Shown: one piece after another, positions 22,725-34,064 of the stretch
How positions within the stretch are numbered: the stretch's first letter is position 1
How the letters are laid out: each line of letters begins with the position of its first letter
NCBI GenBank assembly: GCA_017591395.1
Contig: WEDG01004631.1
Location: forward strand, 62,001-126,000
Source of the DNA: Schistocephalus solidus
Lineage: Eukaryota > Platyhelminthes > Cestoda > Diphyllobothriidea > Diphyllobothriidae
Direction: 5' to 3'
Length of the DNA: 64,000 nt
Program-made: the position numbers and the translations under genes
The notes under the pieces: model-generated
The model's input: only the letters and a program-made list of their open reading frames with translations
Databases searched by the model: none
Told to the model about the DNA's origin: nothing

Positions 22725-23600
22725 TGCGGTTGTTAGGGTGCGAGAGTTTGAGGTTGTGGTCAGTCTGTCAATCATTGACAAAGGAATGGTGACCACCGGG
22801 ACAGGTAATTAGATGTGAGTGGCTGAATTGGTGGCTTTGGCCATGGTTACTGAAGCACACGTATGAAGTTCTTTGGAGCGCACAGGACCAGCTTGCGTAA
22901 CCTGATTGCAGCCGCTTCTGACGTTGGCAACAGACGTTGTCCAAACATTTTTGAGTGGCCTTGTAAATCACCCGGGAGGCAAGTGTGGCAACTACGCGAT
23001 GACCTGCGTCTGCCATATGCACGAAAATGGAGCTGTTTTTTTTATTTGGACCTATCCTATCCACACTGAAAGGTGTTCTCTTCTTCTTTTGGGCAAACGC
23101 CGGCTCGTGTGACCAAGATAATCTGTCCTTCAAGAGCAGGTAAAGGAATATTTGCAAATTGCACTTGCTCGTCACCTTGAAATGGGACCCTGATGAAAAG
23201 ACCTTTCGTGCTTGCCGTTAGCACCGGGGGCTTTCAAAGTTTTTTGGCCATTTTCTGAATAATAAATCGATTTGGTTATGCCTTCTAAAACGTTAAGCTC
23301 TCCTTCAATTCTTTCGGTCGAACAGATCCTTTTCGCCCTTTGTGTCAAACAGCGCACTAAATTATGCTAAACATTTTGCGGTATGAAACACCCACAGTAG
23401 GTTTATTGACCGGACCACATTTGCTTATGATAGACACTACGCTGAATACTCCCGTCAGACCTTCTACTCAGTAGCATATAGGCGCCGCAAGTACCATGGC
23501 CAAAAGCCACCAATTTAGGCACCGGCCGTTAAGTACTTGTCCCGGCGGCCACCATCTCTCTGACCACAATCTTTTCCTCCCGTCCCTCACCCTAACAACA
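22725..23600. repeat. Inverted repeat with about 115-125 bp arms
   Basis: The left arm (22725-22850) and right arm (23490-23600, reverse complemented) share 'gttagggtg', 'ttgtggtcag', 'ccgggaca' and 'aattggtggcttttggccatgg'-like strings in the same order. The spacer is about 640 bp. This may be a foldback element or two copies of one repeat in opposite orientation. The frames inside (22768-23175 -, 22863-23112 +) mirror each other. Confidence 0.6.
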
Positions 23601-23609
23601 ACACGAGTT

Positions 23610-25215
23610 TATTTTCTACTTGCTCGCATATTTTACTTAGTACCACAGCCATACAATTGTAAAAAACTGAGAAGAATTTATTGAAAGCAGGCGTGCGCTA
23701 GCCAAATTATCTTTTTAATTTTCGAATGGGAATTTTCGCAACTCTAAAACAGTCTTGGTTTTCGTTTGGAGTGTGACTGCTACCAAACAAGGCTGGGAGC
23801 TCGAAAATGCGTAGCATACAAAAGTCTTTATCGTCTGGCCTGCGTTCCAAATTAGGCCAGAGGTATCTGGTCACTTTATGGGGCATCGTGCTAGCTTCAG
23901 TTCCAAAAGGCTGGTTAATTAGGGTTGCGGTACTGAAAAACAGGGTCCATTTTCTGAGGATGCCTCCTGGCTTCGGTTGGCAGTTCTCTTCTTAAGAAGA
24001 TACTTCAATTAATTAGTATGCAAAACTGCATGCATTTATATGCATATATGAATCAATGCAATAAGTATCAACATTTTCGAAAAATACTTGGTGCGGGAGA
24101 GGAGTAAAATCACCGGCTATTTTAAAAATAGAGCATTCACTCGGCATACTTACTACCAACACAGCCAATGTTTCAAACGTTTAACATTAAGAGTTTTCGA
24201 CCGCTCAACAGTTCAACCCTCGAAGTCAACGAGTAATTAAGACCGTCAGTTTGAGTGCAAAATCGATTAAGTTAAGGAAGACTTGCATAGTAGCTTACTC
24301 CTTTTTTCCACTCTTACAAACTAACTTTAAATGCTTTGATGAAATCAAGGTCACTGAAAGAGGACTTGCAGGTCTCCGCTATCAGGCAAATAAAACGGAC
24401 CATGCATTCCAAATGGCGAATGCCCAGCCCTAACACTTACGCCTAAGTTAGGCAAATTAGCTGGCTTTTTGCATCCCTTTGAAAATCTCTGCCGTTGGCT
24501 CGTCACGGAAATATCAAAGCATATTTGTCTCTTTAAAGAAAGAAGTTAAAAGTTATCGGAGGTTCTTAACTGCGTAGCCTGTTATGAAAGATTAATTTGG
24601 TGGGGTGTTCAGTCGAATTATCATGCAGCATAACCCTAAGTTATTTTAGACACTATACGAGGTTGGCTTTTGACTGAACGTCCTTTCGTCTGACAAAAAA
24701 ATAACAAGTTAAAAGATGACCTCATAATTAGTATGCATTTTGTCGACTTTTGTTTGCTGTTTATGAGGCAAACTTCACATTTCATTATGAAAATACTATA
24801 TTGGGCCTGTAATAACCTGTAGTGGCTGTAAACTAGGTTGTCTAACTCATGAGGAGCATTAATATACCGGCAGATTCCATGTTATTCAAAAGTAAATTGC
24901 ACGGTCTCAAAAAATGCCTAATTAGAAACTTTTTAAAACCTAGAGATAATTTATGTACAAAAGCTTAAAAGAAATGATATGCTACCAACTGAGTATAAAA
25001 AGGATAGTTGAGCATGATTTGGAAACTTCTAAAATAAGTTTTGAAAATAATGCTGCTTAGTTGACATTTTTCCCAGAGTGCATGAACCAAACAGAATTTG
25101 AGTGGGCCTGAAACATCTTAACATTATGCTGCATAAAAGCAATGCTAAAACCCGACTAAATGTATCCTTCCTAATCGATTGCGCATTTCGGATTTTTATT
25201 TTTCAATATCGGCTA
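23610..25215. other. No recognised gene
   Basis: AT-rich. Frames at 23807-23995 and 24251-24433 (+) lack convincing exon structure, though the latter might hold a short upstream exon of the 25219 candidate. Confidence 0.3.
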
Positions 25216-25218
25216 CAG

Positions 25219-25338
25219 ACGGTAACTGCTAACTCCGAGGATGTTTCTACAAATTCTGACTACAACCAATCGAAAGATAGTGTTTTATCAAAGTCAAGTC
25301 GTTTTGGGATGCAGTTGGTTGACGTTAGCCGAAGTTGA
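25219..25338 (+). CDS. Candidate terminal exon, serine-rich tail
   Basis: A T-rich tract ending ggctacag at 25218 is followed by 39 open codons in phase 0 ending in TGA. The peptide (TVTANSEDVSTNSDYNQSKD and onward) is serine- and asparagine-rich, like the disordered C-terminal tail of a larger protein. No polyadenylation signal was noticed and no upstream exon is assigned. Confidence 0.35.
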   Translation, partial: TVTANSEDVSTNSDYNQSKDSVLSKSSRFGMQLVDVSRS

Positions 25339-25339
25339 C

Positions 25340-26690
25340 ACAAAACGAGTGCCACACGCGGATTCGTGAGGATGGAAGACACCAAATCAACCAAACCTGA
25401 CGCAACTTTACTTTAGCGGGAATACGAAGAATTTGTGCAAACAGAAATTCAACTAAGTTATTCTTCAGATTGAGAAAATTTTTATGCTTACATGAATTAC
25501 CTGCATCCCTCCCTCTGTTCTGCCACTGGAGAAATCTGATGCATCTTCATTCTGATATGCTATAAGGAGAAAAGTTTGCCGTATTTAAGTATCTACGTTC
25601 AAAGGAAGTTCAGAGGAATGCTAACATGATTTCCTTGAAATTCAGTCAATGCACGCGCGAAATAGTTAACAATGCCTTTTGCAGTGTGACGGATGGACGA
25701 ATCGAATTGTTTCCTATGCATTTAAGTGCACAATGATTGAGTAAGAGTTAGTTATGGAATCGCAACCGCTTTAAACATACCTCTCAGTACGCGCACCCAC
25801 AACGCACTAAGCCAACCTAAAATCCGATGTAGCTTCCAACTGCTAACTTGTTAGCCCCTTCTGGCTCTTCGTAAGTACTGCAATGGGTCAGTGGGTGCAA
25901 AATGCAATTCAATAATTCTATTTACGCACATTTTGTTTACAAAACAATACACGATACGGTGGAGTTCGGTTTGAGTATCTCCACTAACAATGACGCAGTA
26001 TTTTGAGGAATTATCTCAAATCGAACAGCAATGAGCACGTTCGAGGGCTAGGGAACTCCAAAACTCCAACTCAAGGCCACATAAGACCCAGTAAAGGCCA
26101 TGTACAGATTTAAGGATTGATTGCTTCCGTGTTGCCACCAAGTACATGTGCCTTCCGGCCCATGCGCATTGTGGATTAATTGGGCCTGCAAACTGCCTAA
26201 TTAGTCAACCTACCTTTAATGTGCTACTGAGCTAGATTTTTAAAACTAAACAATTTTCTCAAGCGATTTCACGAAAGTCCTGAGATCTCATGAGGTAAGT
26301 GAGACTAAAAAGCACATTTAACTGCCAAAAATATGACGCATAAAATTTTGTTCTAAAAACGAAACTTCTTATTGACTTTTTCATGAAAAGTTTCGATGTC
26401 GAGTTTTCGAGGATTGTGAAATGGAAAATCTTGCAAGTGAACCTAGCCAAAACAATTGTGTTAGCATTATTTAACACGCTTGTCTTCCGTTTCAATAAAA
26501 TCCGTGCCTTTGGATGCACATATTTCCCTAAGATGATCTGGTATGATGCAAACTACCTGAAGGATCTCGAGATGGCTTACGGTCTTTAAGAATATCTTCA
26601 TATAGAAGGCAACCGCCTCCTATTTGGGACTATTTAATTATTTACTACAACCGATAATGTGTGTTCCTGGAAGCAGTTGAGGTTAGCCAC
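25340..26690. other. No recognised gene
   Basis: AT-rich. Overlapping opposite-strand frames at 26259-26589 look accidental. Confidence 0.3.
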
Positions 26691-26696
26691 AACTGA

Positions 26697-27380
26697 TGTT
26701 CCACTCCAGCGTTTACTCAGATATCCAAATACAACCGCTTCCAATGTGACTCATGTGAAGTTAACTACGTCAGAGAGACAGGGAAGCGGTTGCAGACCCG
26801 TGTTACCGAACACGTGCGGGCAGTGAGCAGAATGGACCCATTGTCCCTGGTGGCGGAACACTGTGCAAACTCTGGGCACACGTTTGCCTTCCAAAACGCC
26901 GAAATCCTTGGTCGAAGAAATGACCGCGTAACCGGGGAAACAATCGAAGCCTGGCATACGGAGCCTACGTCGATCAACTGTTGTGTCACGCTTCCGGCAG
27001 CCTACCAGGCCCTCCGTGCGCAACTCATCGAAAATAAGAGCAAACACGGAAATAGGCCAAACGTGAATTCCACCGCGGGAGAACCTAGGACGGATATGCA
27101 CCTAACCAGGCCACAATTCGGGGCCGACGAAGGCGCAGTCATGATTACTGCCGCATTAATTACTACCCCGACAGACGAGGAGACATGCGCTCAGGACACA
27201 AACATGACCATCGACCCAGGGCGCCAATTAAGGTCAATGCGGACCCAGACAAAGGCCGCCCCCTCAACGAGAGACATGTCAACTAACAACAGTTATCCTC
27301 CTCATCCCCATGTCTTCACACCGGTGACTACAGAGATGCTTTCTGTGTGTATGCCGGCAAAGAACGCCAAAGCCAATTAA
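26697..27380 (+). CDS. PLE GIY-YIG endonuclease domain, uninterrupted frame
   Basis: Open from just after a TGA (26694) to TAA at 27380, 227 codons without a break. Residues 12-20 (YNRFQCDSC) carry a CX2C pair. Residues 23-39 (NYVRETGKRLQTRVTEH) are the GIY-YIG core, with arginine where PLE enzymes usually have glycine (YVGET). Residues 49-61 (LSLVAEHCANSGH) supply the histidines of the PLE-type CCHH arrangement. Residues 81-86 (ETIEAW) hold the conserved glutamate. The remaining 140 residues form a threonine- and proline-rich tail with no known domain. In intact PLEs this domain sits C-terminal to the reverse transcriptase and nicks target DNA. Here no reverse transcriptase frame precedes it, so the copy is 5'-truncated although the domain has not decayed. 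Confidence 0.85.
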   Translation, partial: CSTPAFTQISKYNRFQCDSCEVNYVRETGKRLQTRVTEHVRAVSRMDPLSLVAEHCANSGHTFAFQNAEILGRRNDRVTGETIEAWHTEPTSINCCVTLPAAYQALRAQLIENKSKHGNRPNVNSTAGEPRTDMHLTRPQFGADEGAVMITAALITTPTDEETCAQDTNMTIDPGRQLRSMRTQTKAAPSTRDMSTNNSYPPHPHVFTPVTTEMLSVCMPAKNAKAN

Positions 27381-27570
27381 GGACTCCCCACCACCCCGTC
27401 CTCTTATAGTGTACACTGTTAAGGTTAACTCGCACAATCAACCCTGTGTTACAAAATGGCTATCACCCCCTATAAATACTGTGAAACGCGGTACGATACT
27501 CACCTCCGACGATGGAAGCTTGTACGCATTTGAAACGTTAGGACAATACACCTATAGTACCTGAGATCGC
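27381..27570 (+). other. 3' tail of the PLE copy
   Basis: After the stop codon the sequence reaches 'cctccgacgatggaagc' and 'gcatttgaaacgtta' near 27505-27540. This is comparable with 'tctgacgatggactcc' and 'gaaacgttcgaaagc' after the endonuclease remnant at 6140-6190 (minus). A shared tail behind the same domain supports its being the element's 3' untranslated end. Confidence 0.55.
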
Positions 27571-27654
27571 CTTTTCTTCTCATTTATGTCCGGGGACACG
27601 CATCTTCGCTTCTATCAGCAAAAGATACATATATATATAAATATAAAGGGTATA

Positions 27655-28082
27655 TCAGCGCTCAACGATCGGTTACAGGTCTTACTCGTCCCGATGTGCC
27701 TTGGAGCTCATTCTAGAGCCCAGCCAGTAACCGCAGCGCAGCTAGTGATATAGGCAGGATGATATTACAGACAAACACAAGGCAGACTGGAATGGCCAGT
27801 TCTGGCTTATTAGTCTTCATCAGCCAGCCATACCCAACCCCAGACGCTGCGGTGCCCGAGGCTTGAACTCGCGATCTTGTGGGCAGAAGTCCAACGCTCT
27901 ACCCACTGCGCCACGAGCTCGTTGTCTTGTCACTTTCAATCGGGAATATTAACTACAGTATTTGGGTGCTCAACTATCGGTTACAAGACTCACTCGTCCC
28001 GGTGTTCCTTGGGCTCAATCTAAAGCCCTCCAGCAGCCGCTGAGCGGCTAGTGGTATAGTAATATCATTCTGTTTATATCAC
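27655..28082 (-). mobile_element. Hammerhead SINE, more than one unit in tandem
   Basis: Read on the minus strand from 28082: hairpin module (agccgctcagcggct), tRNA-like head with A box 'gtggcgcagtgggtagagcg' and B box 'gagttcaagcct', then a body, then a second hairpin module ending near 27660. The ribozyme in the body (27785-27829) keeps CTGATGA and a complete stem I (GGCTGG/CCAGTC), but has GAAC in place of GAAA and a weakened stem II. Module-head-body-module order shows part of a second unit. Confidence 0.85.
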
Positions 28083-28084
28083 TA

Positions 28085-28290
28085 TCAACGCTGCGGTTGC
28101 TGGCGGGGTTCTAGAGTGGGATCCAAGGCACAACGGGAAGAGTGAGTTCTGTAACCGATCGGTGAGTGCCCAACTAACATTAGTAATATGCGCAAACGAA
28201 ACTGGCAAGGCAACGAGCTCGAGGGACAGTGGGTAGAGCGTTGGACTTCTGCCCACCAGGTCGCCAGTTTGAGCCATGGGCGAAAATGTG
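28085..28290 (+). mobile_element. Hammerhead SINE, module and head
   Basis: Plus-strand hairpin module ('gctgcggttgctggcgg', 'atccaaggcacaacggga') followed by a tRNA-like head (gggacagtgggtagagcgttggacttctg). The body is missing after 28285. It faces the minus-strand units next to it, making an inverted pair. Confidence 0.8.
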
Positions 28291-28442
28291 AGGACGAAAC
28301 TAGGAAATCCAAGTAAGCGCTTAAGTTCTGAAGAAATTAAAATTTCTGGAGTATCTACCAGAAAGTAAACAGGGCACGCTAAGGAATGCTCTAACGAGCC
28401 AAACCCGTACCGGCTCTATCAAAAAAAGCGCAGAATACCGGC

Positions 28443-28625
28443 GAAATACGAAACCTGGGCATTTAGCTAGTACGGTTGCTCTCAATATGGTTTTACACCT
28501 ATAATCCACATACATACTTCTGGCTGCCTGTTAACAATCTAATGAATATTATTCAGTTAACTCGCTGTGACTGAAAGATGTTGGCCCAAATATTCATAGC
28601 AACTTTCAGTCTACTCCATTTTTTG
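28443..28625 (+). repeat. R4 fragment
   Basis: Shares 'cctgggcatttagctagtac' and 'ttggcccaaatattcat' with the 12781/13135 and 44700 copies. Diverged. Confidence 0.45.
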
Positions 28626-28629
28626 ATTT

Positions 28630-29400
28630 ATTTCTGAATAAATTAAAAAGCAACAACTAACAGATTAATCCGCACGGCATATCAGCCCATTCCTCCTTAT
28701 AATAAACATGGCACGCTGGAATATATCACACACTCTATGGGGCATGGCTTTTAAAGACGGTCATCTGACAAGATTACTCTGGCTTTATATCTCTATAACT
28801 GATATGAGCTCCATGAAAGTGTTATACAACCTGTTGTGATCAGGTCGTGTGTGCCACGCGTAAACCGGCTCCCTAGATTTGTAAGCCACCAGAGCGAGAT
28901 GGACAAAGAAAAGGATGGCGCGGTATCATTTTTACCTAATTGATGCGTAAGTAGCCTGTGCCACGTCCACTTCATAGCGCACGCGGGCGCCATCCTAGCT
29001 TGTCGCATTAGCTGAGGGGGTTAGTGCCTTACGGTAGGGCATGGAGGGTCCCAGCGACCTGCATATACTTTATAGAGCACCGCAGGTTATAATAGGGTTA
29101 ACAAGTACAAAATTTATCGTCCTTCGGTTCTGCAATGCTTGTGCCGGTCTCACGTCTTTTCTCAGAAAGACAAAAAGATCGACAGGTGGGGACATGGAGC
29201 TAGACAGATCTTGATGAGCTGGTGCTCATATTTACAAGCACAGTCATCATTGGTCATCTACGCCTCAGGAAAAATGCGTCATATAAACAGAACCATGCAT
29301 AGGATTCTGCAGTCTCTTGAGATCGATTTATAAATCGGTGAAATTATTATGTTGGCCGATTTTGGCAGATTTGAAAGGGTTACAGTAAGTCAACATTCTA
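28630..29400. other. No recognised gene
   Basis: Short frames (28793-29008 -, 29139-29333 +) without support. Confidence 0.3.
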
Positions 29401-29404
29401 GTCA

Positions 29405-29520
29405 AATGAGCTAAGAGACCCCCACCGGGAGCCGTGAGTTTAATAACACTTGCTGGCGTTGGCTCGAAACCCACCGCGGTCGCAGTGTTTTTCACAATGG
29501 GGTCAAACGAAAACCAAAGC
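29405..29520 (+). repeat. Second tRNA-like family, fragment
   Basis: 'cttgctggcgttggctcgaaacccaccg' and 'gtttttcacaatggg' match the 3' half of the copy at 8230-8290. Confidence 0.5.
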
Positions 29521-29854
29521 AAACATCTCATCGCGAACACCTTTCCACCTTTCGAGGGGCTGACTGCGAATCGTTCTTTTTTCACTGCTTTTGAGATAAG
29601 TACTTGCATCAGAGTAATTCTGGTCAAGCCACTTGAGAATACTCTGTCCCCACTGGCGCAAAATCATTATCCAGTTTGTTTGGCAGTGAAGCATTTGCTA
29701 TCCAGCTACTGAGTTTGGGACCTTGCGCGCTGAGCTGCCAGCTGTCTACGAATATATACGTACCATGACTGTGATCCCTGTACGTGCAAAATAACCCTTA
29801 ATTGAATTTTAACTGAGCCTAGTCGATGATCATCTCTGAATTCGTTGGTCAATA

Positions 29855-30075
29855 CTAACCGATCGCTAACGGATCTCACTCGTTCAGACCTAATTCACCA
29901 AAACAACGAGCCCGTGGCTCAATGGTTAGAGCGTTGAACTTCTGATCAACAGATTTCTGGGTTCGAACCTCGGCTGGTGCACCATCTGGGTTTGATATGA
30001 CTGGCTGATGACGGCTAATAAGCCAGAAATGGCATTGCGGTCTCCCTTGTCTTTGCTGGCAATATTCATCTGCAT
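29855..30075 (+). mobile_element. Hammerhead SINE copy
   Basis: Short module remnant (ccgatcgctaacgga), then a head with a clean A box (gtggctcaatggttagagcg), a stem-loop with 'acttctga', a B box (gggttcgaacct) and the body. The body carries the ribozyme at 29999-30042 and ends at 'gtctttgctggcaatatt'. Confidence 0.85.
29999..30042 (+). ncRNA. Hammerhead ribozyme (type I)
   Basis: GACTGG (stem I), CTGATGA, cGGCT-AATA-AGCCa (stem II), GAAA, a stem III short of one C, then GCGGTC pairing back to the first strand except at one position. Nearly complete; reduced stem III may lower activity. Confidence 0.7.
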
Positions 30076-30079
30076 AATA

Positions 30080-32515
30080 CTCTCTGTCATTGTTGTTTGC
30101 TCGTATAAAATTATACTCTTTAATATCCTTTGCCGTTTTTAGTCCATTCCCGCCCGTTATATATTTGTAATGAGGATATGTTAAGTTTTGAATGTCATCC
30201 TTTTGTGAGATTAAAAATTCAAGAACAGTAAGTCATAAGAATAAGAACTGTATCGGTGATTCGGAAGTATCTACCGCCATCTTCAGTGCGCTCGAATGGT
30301 CAATGCTGACATCGTCAGCCAGTGAATCACCAAGCAGGTATTTTCCACCTGATCTCGCAGCTCCAGGTCAGAAGATCATTTAACAACTGCCCTAGCAGTC
30401 TCGCATCTTCTTAACTGAGATTGTTCACAGATGGAAGAAAGAATTCTCAGTAAACCTGCTGGTGATACCTGTAGACAGATAACGACTGTTTCTATCACCC
30501 AGGCAAAAAATCGATTTTTATTTTTTTTAACAAAATTTCTTTCAAATCCAAAATTTTGACGAAATTTCATTTCTTAATATACAGTGTTCATTGAAATAGA
30601 AAAGTTTCGCTGGATCAAAATATACAATTGCTACCTTTAGGTTGGACAATGCGCAAGAAGAGCGAATGAAGTAACCACTGTGAGCATATAGAAAAGACGC
30701 GGAATGAAAAACAACTGTGCATATCTTTATCCTTAAGCATGCGATACTGACAATTGTCAAAGTAAAGCCGTCCAACTATTCATTTTCAAAAGAATTGGCG
30801 TTTTTCGTAACTTTTCCGCATCCACCCAACTGTGGATTCTACACCACGTTTGCCTGCACACAAAGAAACCAAGAAAGTTGAAGGCATGCGCAACTATTCC
30901 AGTTTAAAGCAACTTCTCAAACATCAGCAATAAAAGAATGGAAGTCATGTAGGATTCATTCCAGCAAGCGCTCAATGATTAAGGAAACGTTTCAAGATAA
31001 TTTGCCCACAAAACGACGTGAACAGACTTCAGAAAATGGGTGGATATGAATATAAATTTCTGTTATATAATAATAGTTAAGAATCGTACATTTTGTACGG
31101 ACATTAATTAAAACTGGGGCACTTTTATTTGGTATTACAAGAAAACAATACGTCTTTAACCAACAACATTATGCTAACGTACATTTTGGACTGTAGAAAA
31201 GCAAAGATCAGATCACATTATAAAGAAATTAAAAAATCATTTATTTTCAAATAAAGGTATGAAAACTAAGTGTTAAAAGGTACAAAAGGATTCAAAAAAA
31301 CGTATTCTCCAATAAAGATCAAAGTGAAAAATGATTCATAACCCGCAGTTCTTCTTATAATCCAGTAATTGTCACATTATTTAATTCATGCCTGGATGCC
31401 GGCTTCTAAATGCGCGTCTTTTGGGCAACCCAAAAAAACCATTACTTGCCAATAAATGACTATTTCACCCGACCGAGTTTATTCACTGCTTCTCGAGGTC
31501 ACTATAATTGCAAATATGTTTTTAAGAATCCATGCCTGAAATGGTCTCTCGAATACTGATATTGTAGCAATTTAAAAATACTTTTTCCGGAATACAGGGA
31601 ATTTTTCATTTGAAAAATGCAATAAAGATATTTTAAGGCCCTGAAGCATTTATTCAAGTGACTTCAAACCAGACGTATAGTAATGCTCTGGTTGCTGCCT
31701 ATCGTTTTCTCCATATCTATTTTAAAATCTTATGAGCACATTTGGCGCCTTCTTAAGTGGATAGAGGAATACATGATCTTTCTCAGATGGAAAACGTTCA
31801 GCACTTAGTTTAGAAAACGTAAAATTAGGTGTAAATGTAGACACGCGCAAACTAGTGCATCAATTGAAACGAGGTTATTTCTTTCAGAAAAAAATTTAAA
31901 GGAAGCGCATGCTACTGTTTTTAGATATTTTTTCTTAGTTGTACAAATTAATTTTCGTCTAAGTTTCTGCCAGTTTAAACAACCACAAATGGCAGTCCGA
32001 AGTGCGAAGCTATTATGCTTTTTCAAAAGACGGCTCTCTCTTTCCGCACTTAGAAATGTCGAAAAGGGCCATAACAACTTGTTAGCTTATCGCTAATGAA
32101 AGGGCGGAGGAAAATTAACGACTGTTTTTCAATTATACTTGTTTACGATATGTCAAGGACAATCAAGCATTGTGCAACCCAAAAACCTACTTTTAATGCA
32201 TTTAAGATATCATTAAAATTTCAGTGCTTCATTTCAGACTAAAGCATCTGCAATGTCGCCAGTCAAAAGGTGAAAAATGTTAATTTTGCGCAAGTCATGC
32301 TCAAGAGAAAAGGTATTTTCTTCTTAACCAATTTAGATGCGCAAAACGCTCCTATCTCTGCGCCTTGGAGCTCAAGCTAAAGTCATTGGAAACGGTCGTA
32401 AAACGACCAGCTATAATACTAAAGAGGACTATGTTGTCCATTTATGACTGCCCGTCAAACCAAAGCCCTGGGATTCAAGCGCAGATTTTCTCTCATTGAG
32501 TTTTTAATTGTCCAA
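30080..32515. other. AT-rich, no secure gene
   Basis: An ATG-led frame at 30192-30383 (+) has a donor-like AGCAG|GTATTT near 30336. Another 90-codon frame lies at 31805-32077 (-). Either could be an exon, but neither has a clear acceptor or known motif. The rest is AT-rich with nothing recognised. Confidence 0.3.
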
Positions 32516-32519
32516 GGCT

Positions 32520-32865
32520 CGCAGTTCAAGCAGCTAATAAGGCCCAAATAACCATTCCGGTCTTTATTGTCTTGATTCTTATTTCACTAGTTGCCCCATT
32601 ACTGTTTTCTATGCAACTGCCTGCCAGAGCTCTCGACTGAGTCTTAAGGCACAACAGATTGACCATATTTTCCAATCTGATCGATTTGCTTCCTGCCAGC
32701 ATTGGAACCGATAACAAACGAGCCGATGACTCAGAGGTAGAATTTTAGGCTACTTTGAGCTCAAAAGCAATGACATCAGAGTTGAAATTACGAGTATGGC
32801 AGACTGTTGATGTCAGAAATGGCCATCCCAGTCTCTGTGGTATTTTTCGGTATTCCATCAATCAT
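32520..32865 (+). mobile_element. Hammerhead SINE, strongly decayed
   Basis: A body scrap (gctaataaggcccaaataaccattccggtc) is followed by the module (gtcttaaggcacaaca, ctgatcga), a weak head (cgagccgatgactcagaggtag) and a second body in which stem II is deleted (gactgttgatgtcagaaatggcc). Order body-module-head-body indicates an old tandem pair. Confidence 0.65.
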
Positions 32866-32869
32866 GTTA

Positions 32870-33770
32870 TTTGATAGGCTTCGCAAAAACCAAACAGTGT
32901 ATTAGCCAAGAAAGCGCTGACATAGAAGCTTGAATAAAGTAAATGTATGCGAGTTTGATCTCAGTCTGTAGGATGCTGTCGTTGAAGATTTTGAATTTGT
33001 GGAAACGTCGCTTAATAACGCAAAATTCGATAAATTATTATATTTTTCGTCCTGTTATATTTCTGTTGACTTTAGTTTAACCCTTCAAATTTGATGGAAG
33101 TTTTGGTGCCCTTAAATAGAAAATTGTCTGAAAAACATATGTGTGCTCGATCGTCTGTCTTTAATTGTTCACCGTCAGAAGATGGCTAATACAGTTTGAG
33201 GTTTGTTGGCCTTATCGTTGTAAGGTACAATTTCCCTCGTCAATTCAGCCGTGAAATGTTTTTTTTTTACTTCAAGATTCGCTACAAAAAAATGAAAGAT
33301 TGCGCTGATTTCAGAGATTTATCAATAAGTAGAAAGATTGTTTGCTTATTTGATTGCGCAGATGCGCTTTGCCAACATTGTTTAGCGAAAGTTAAGGGTT
33401 ACTGCTATCTCTGTTTATTTTTGGTAAAAAAAAACCAACAAAAATTACTATCTTTTGCTAAAATGCCGATACGTTTTATAAGATTTGGATGCATTTAGCG
33501 AAATTCCGAGATATGTCATAAAGCAAAACCTTAAAAAGTTTTGCTACGTTGCTGTTGTGTCCTTTTGACAGAAAGCCACCTCAAAAAATTCTACATAAGA
33601 TATTTTGCAAATTTTACTAGTGTGCATCTATTCACAACTGACTATGAACGGAGATTTGTTTAACTTATCAGCAGAGAAACAAGTTTTTATGCAACCGTTT
33701 GAAACCACCTTTCTCACATTACATTATGTGAGATAGCGATTACTATAGTACTGTTATCACAAAAATTGCT
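32870..33770. other. No recognised gene
   Basis: Contains a 100-codon AT-rich frame (33196-33498, +) rich in Phe, Lys and Cys without a known motif; probably accidental. A perfect hairpin (ctcacatta / taatgtgag type) lies near 33714-33733. Confidence 0.25.
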
Positions 33771-33772
33771 CT

Positions 33773-34060
33773 TTACTTCGCCATTTCAGAGCAATCACAA
33801 TATTCTGTGTGGGAAATATTTTGTATCTTTATTTGAAACTCACATCCATTCAAAGTCCGATAACTTTCCCGTCTTTGCTGCAACTTTTTCACATCAATCC
33901 TGAGTGCGGGGATGGGATGGTAGGAGTTTAGGAGAGGGTCTGTGTTCTTCGACTTATGAAGGCGATCCGTGAGGTATCTGTCTAGCTGATCAAAAAGCAG
34001 CCTTGTCTTATCTGACATGGACGAAAGCTCAGTATCGTCAGAATTTGTTGAAGCTGCCAT
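33773..34060 (-). CDS. Small coding exon or gene, unrecognised
   Basis: ATG at 34060 (minus) followed by 95 codons to TAA at 33773. The frame is open a further 18 codons upstream to a TAG. A plausible acceptor (a pyrimidine tract ending ctcctttgtag) overlaps that stop, so a 5' UTR exon junction there would suit the ATG start. The N-terminal 15 residues are polar and acidic (MAASTNSDDTELSSMSDK). A likely helix follows (TRLLFDQLDRYLTDRLHKS), then a proline-containing link and a basic stretch (VKKLQQRRESYR). The last 25 residues, with three cysteine/histidine-containing patches, look less regular and could be read-through past a missed donor. No family is recognised. Confidence 0.45.
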   Translation of the reverse strand: MAASTNSDDTELSSMSDKTRLLFDQLDRYLTDRLHKSKNTDPLLNSYHPIPALRIDVKKLQQRRESYRTLNGCEFQIKIQNISHTEYCDCSEMAK

Positions 34061-34064
34061 GGGC

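Noticed and set aside
22768..23175. 135-codon minus-strand frame between the inverted repeat arms
   Set aside because: Mirrored by plus-strand frames, overlaps one repeat arm, and shows no domain; composition alone is not enough.
26751..27101. Minus-strand frames opposite the PLE endonuclease
   Set aside because: Shadow frames of the plus-strand GIY-YIG domain.
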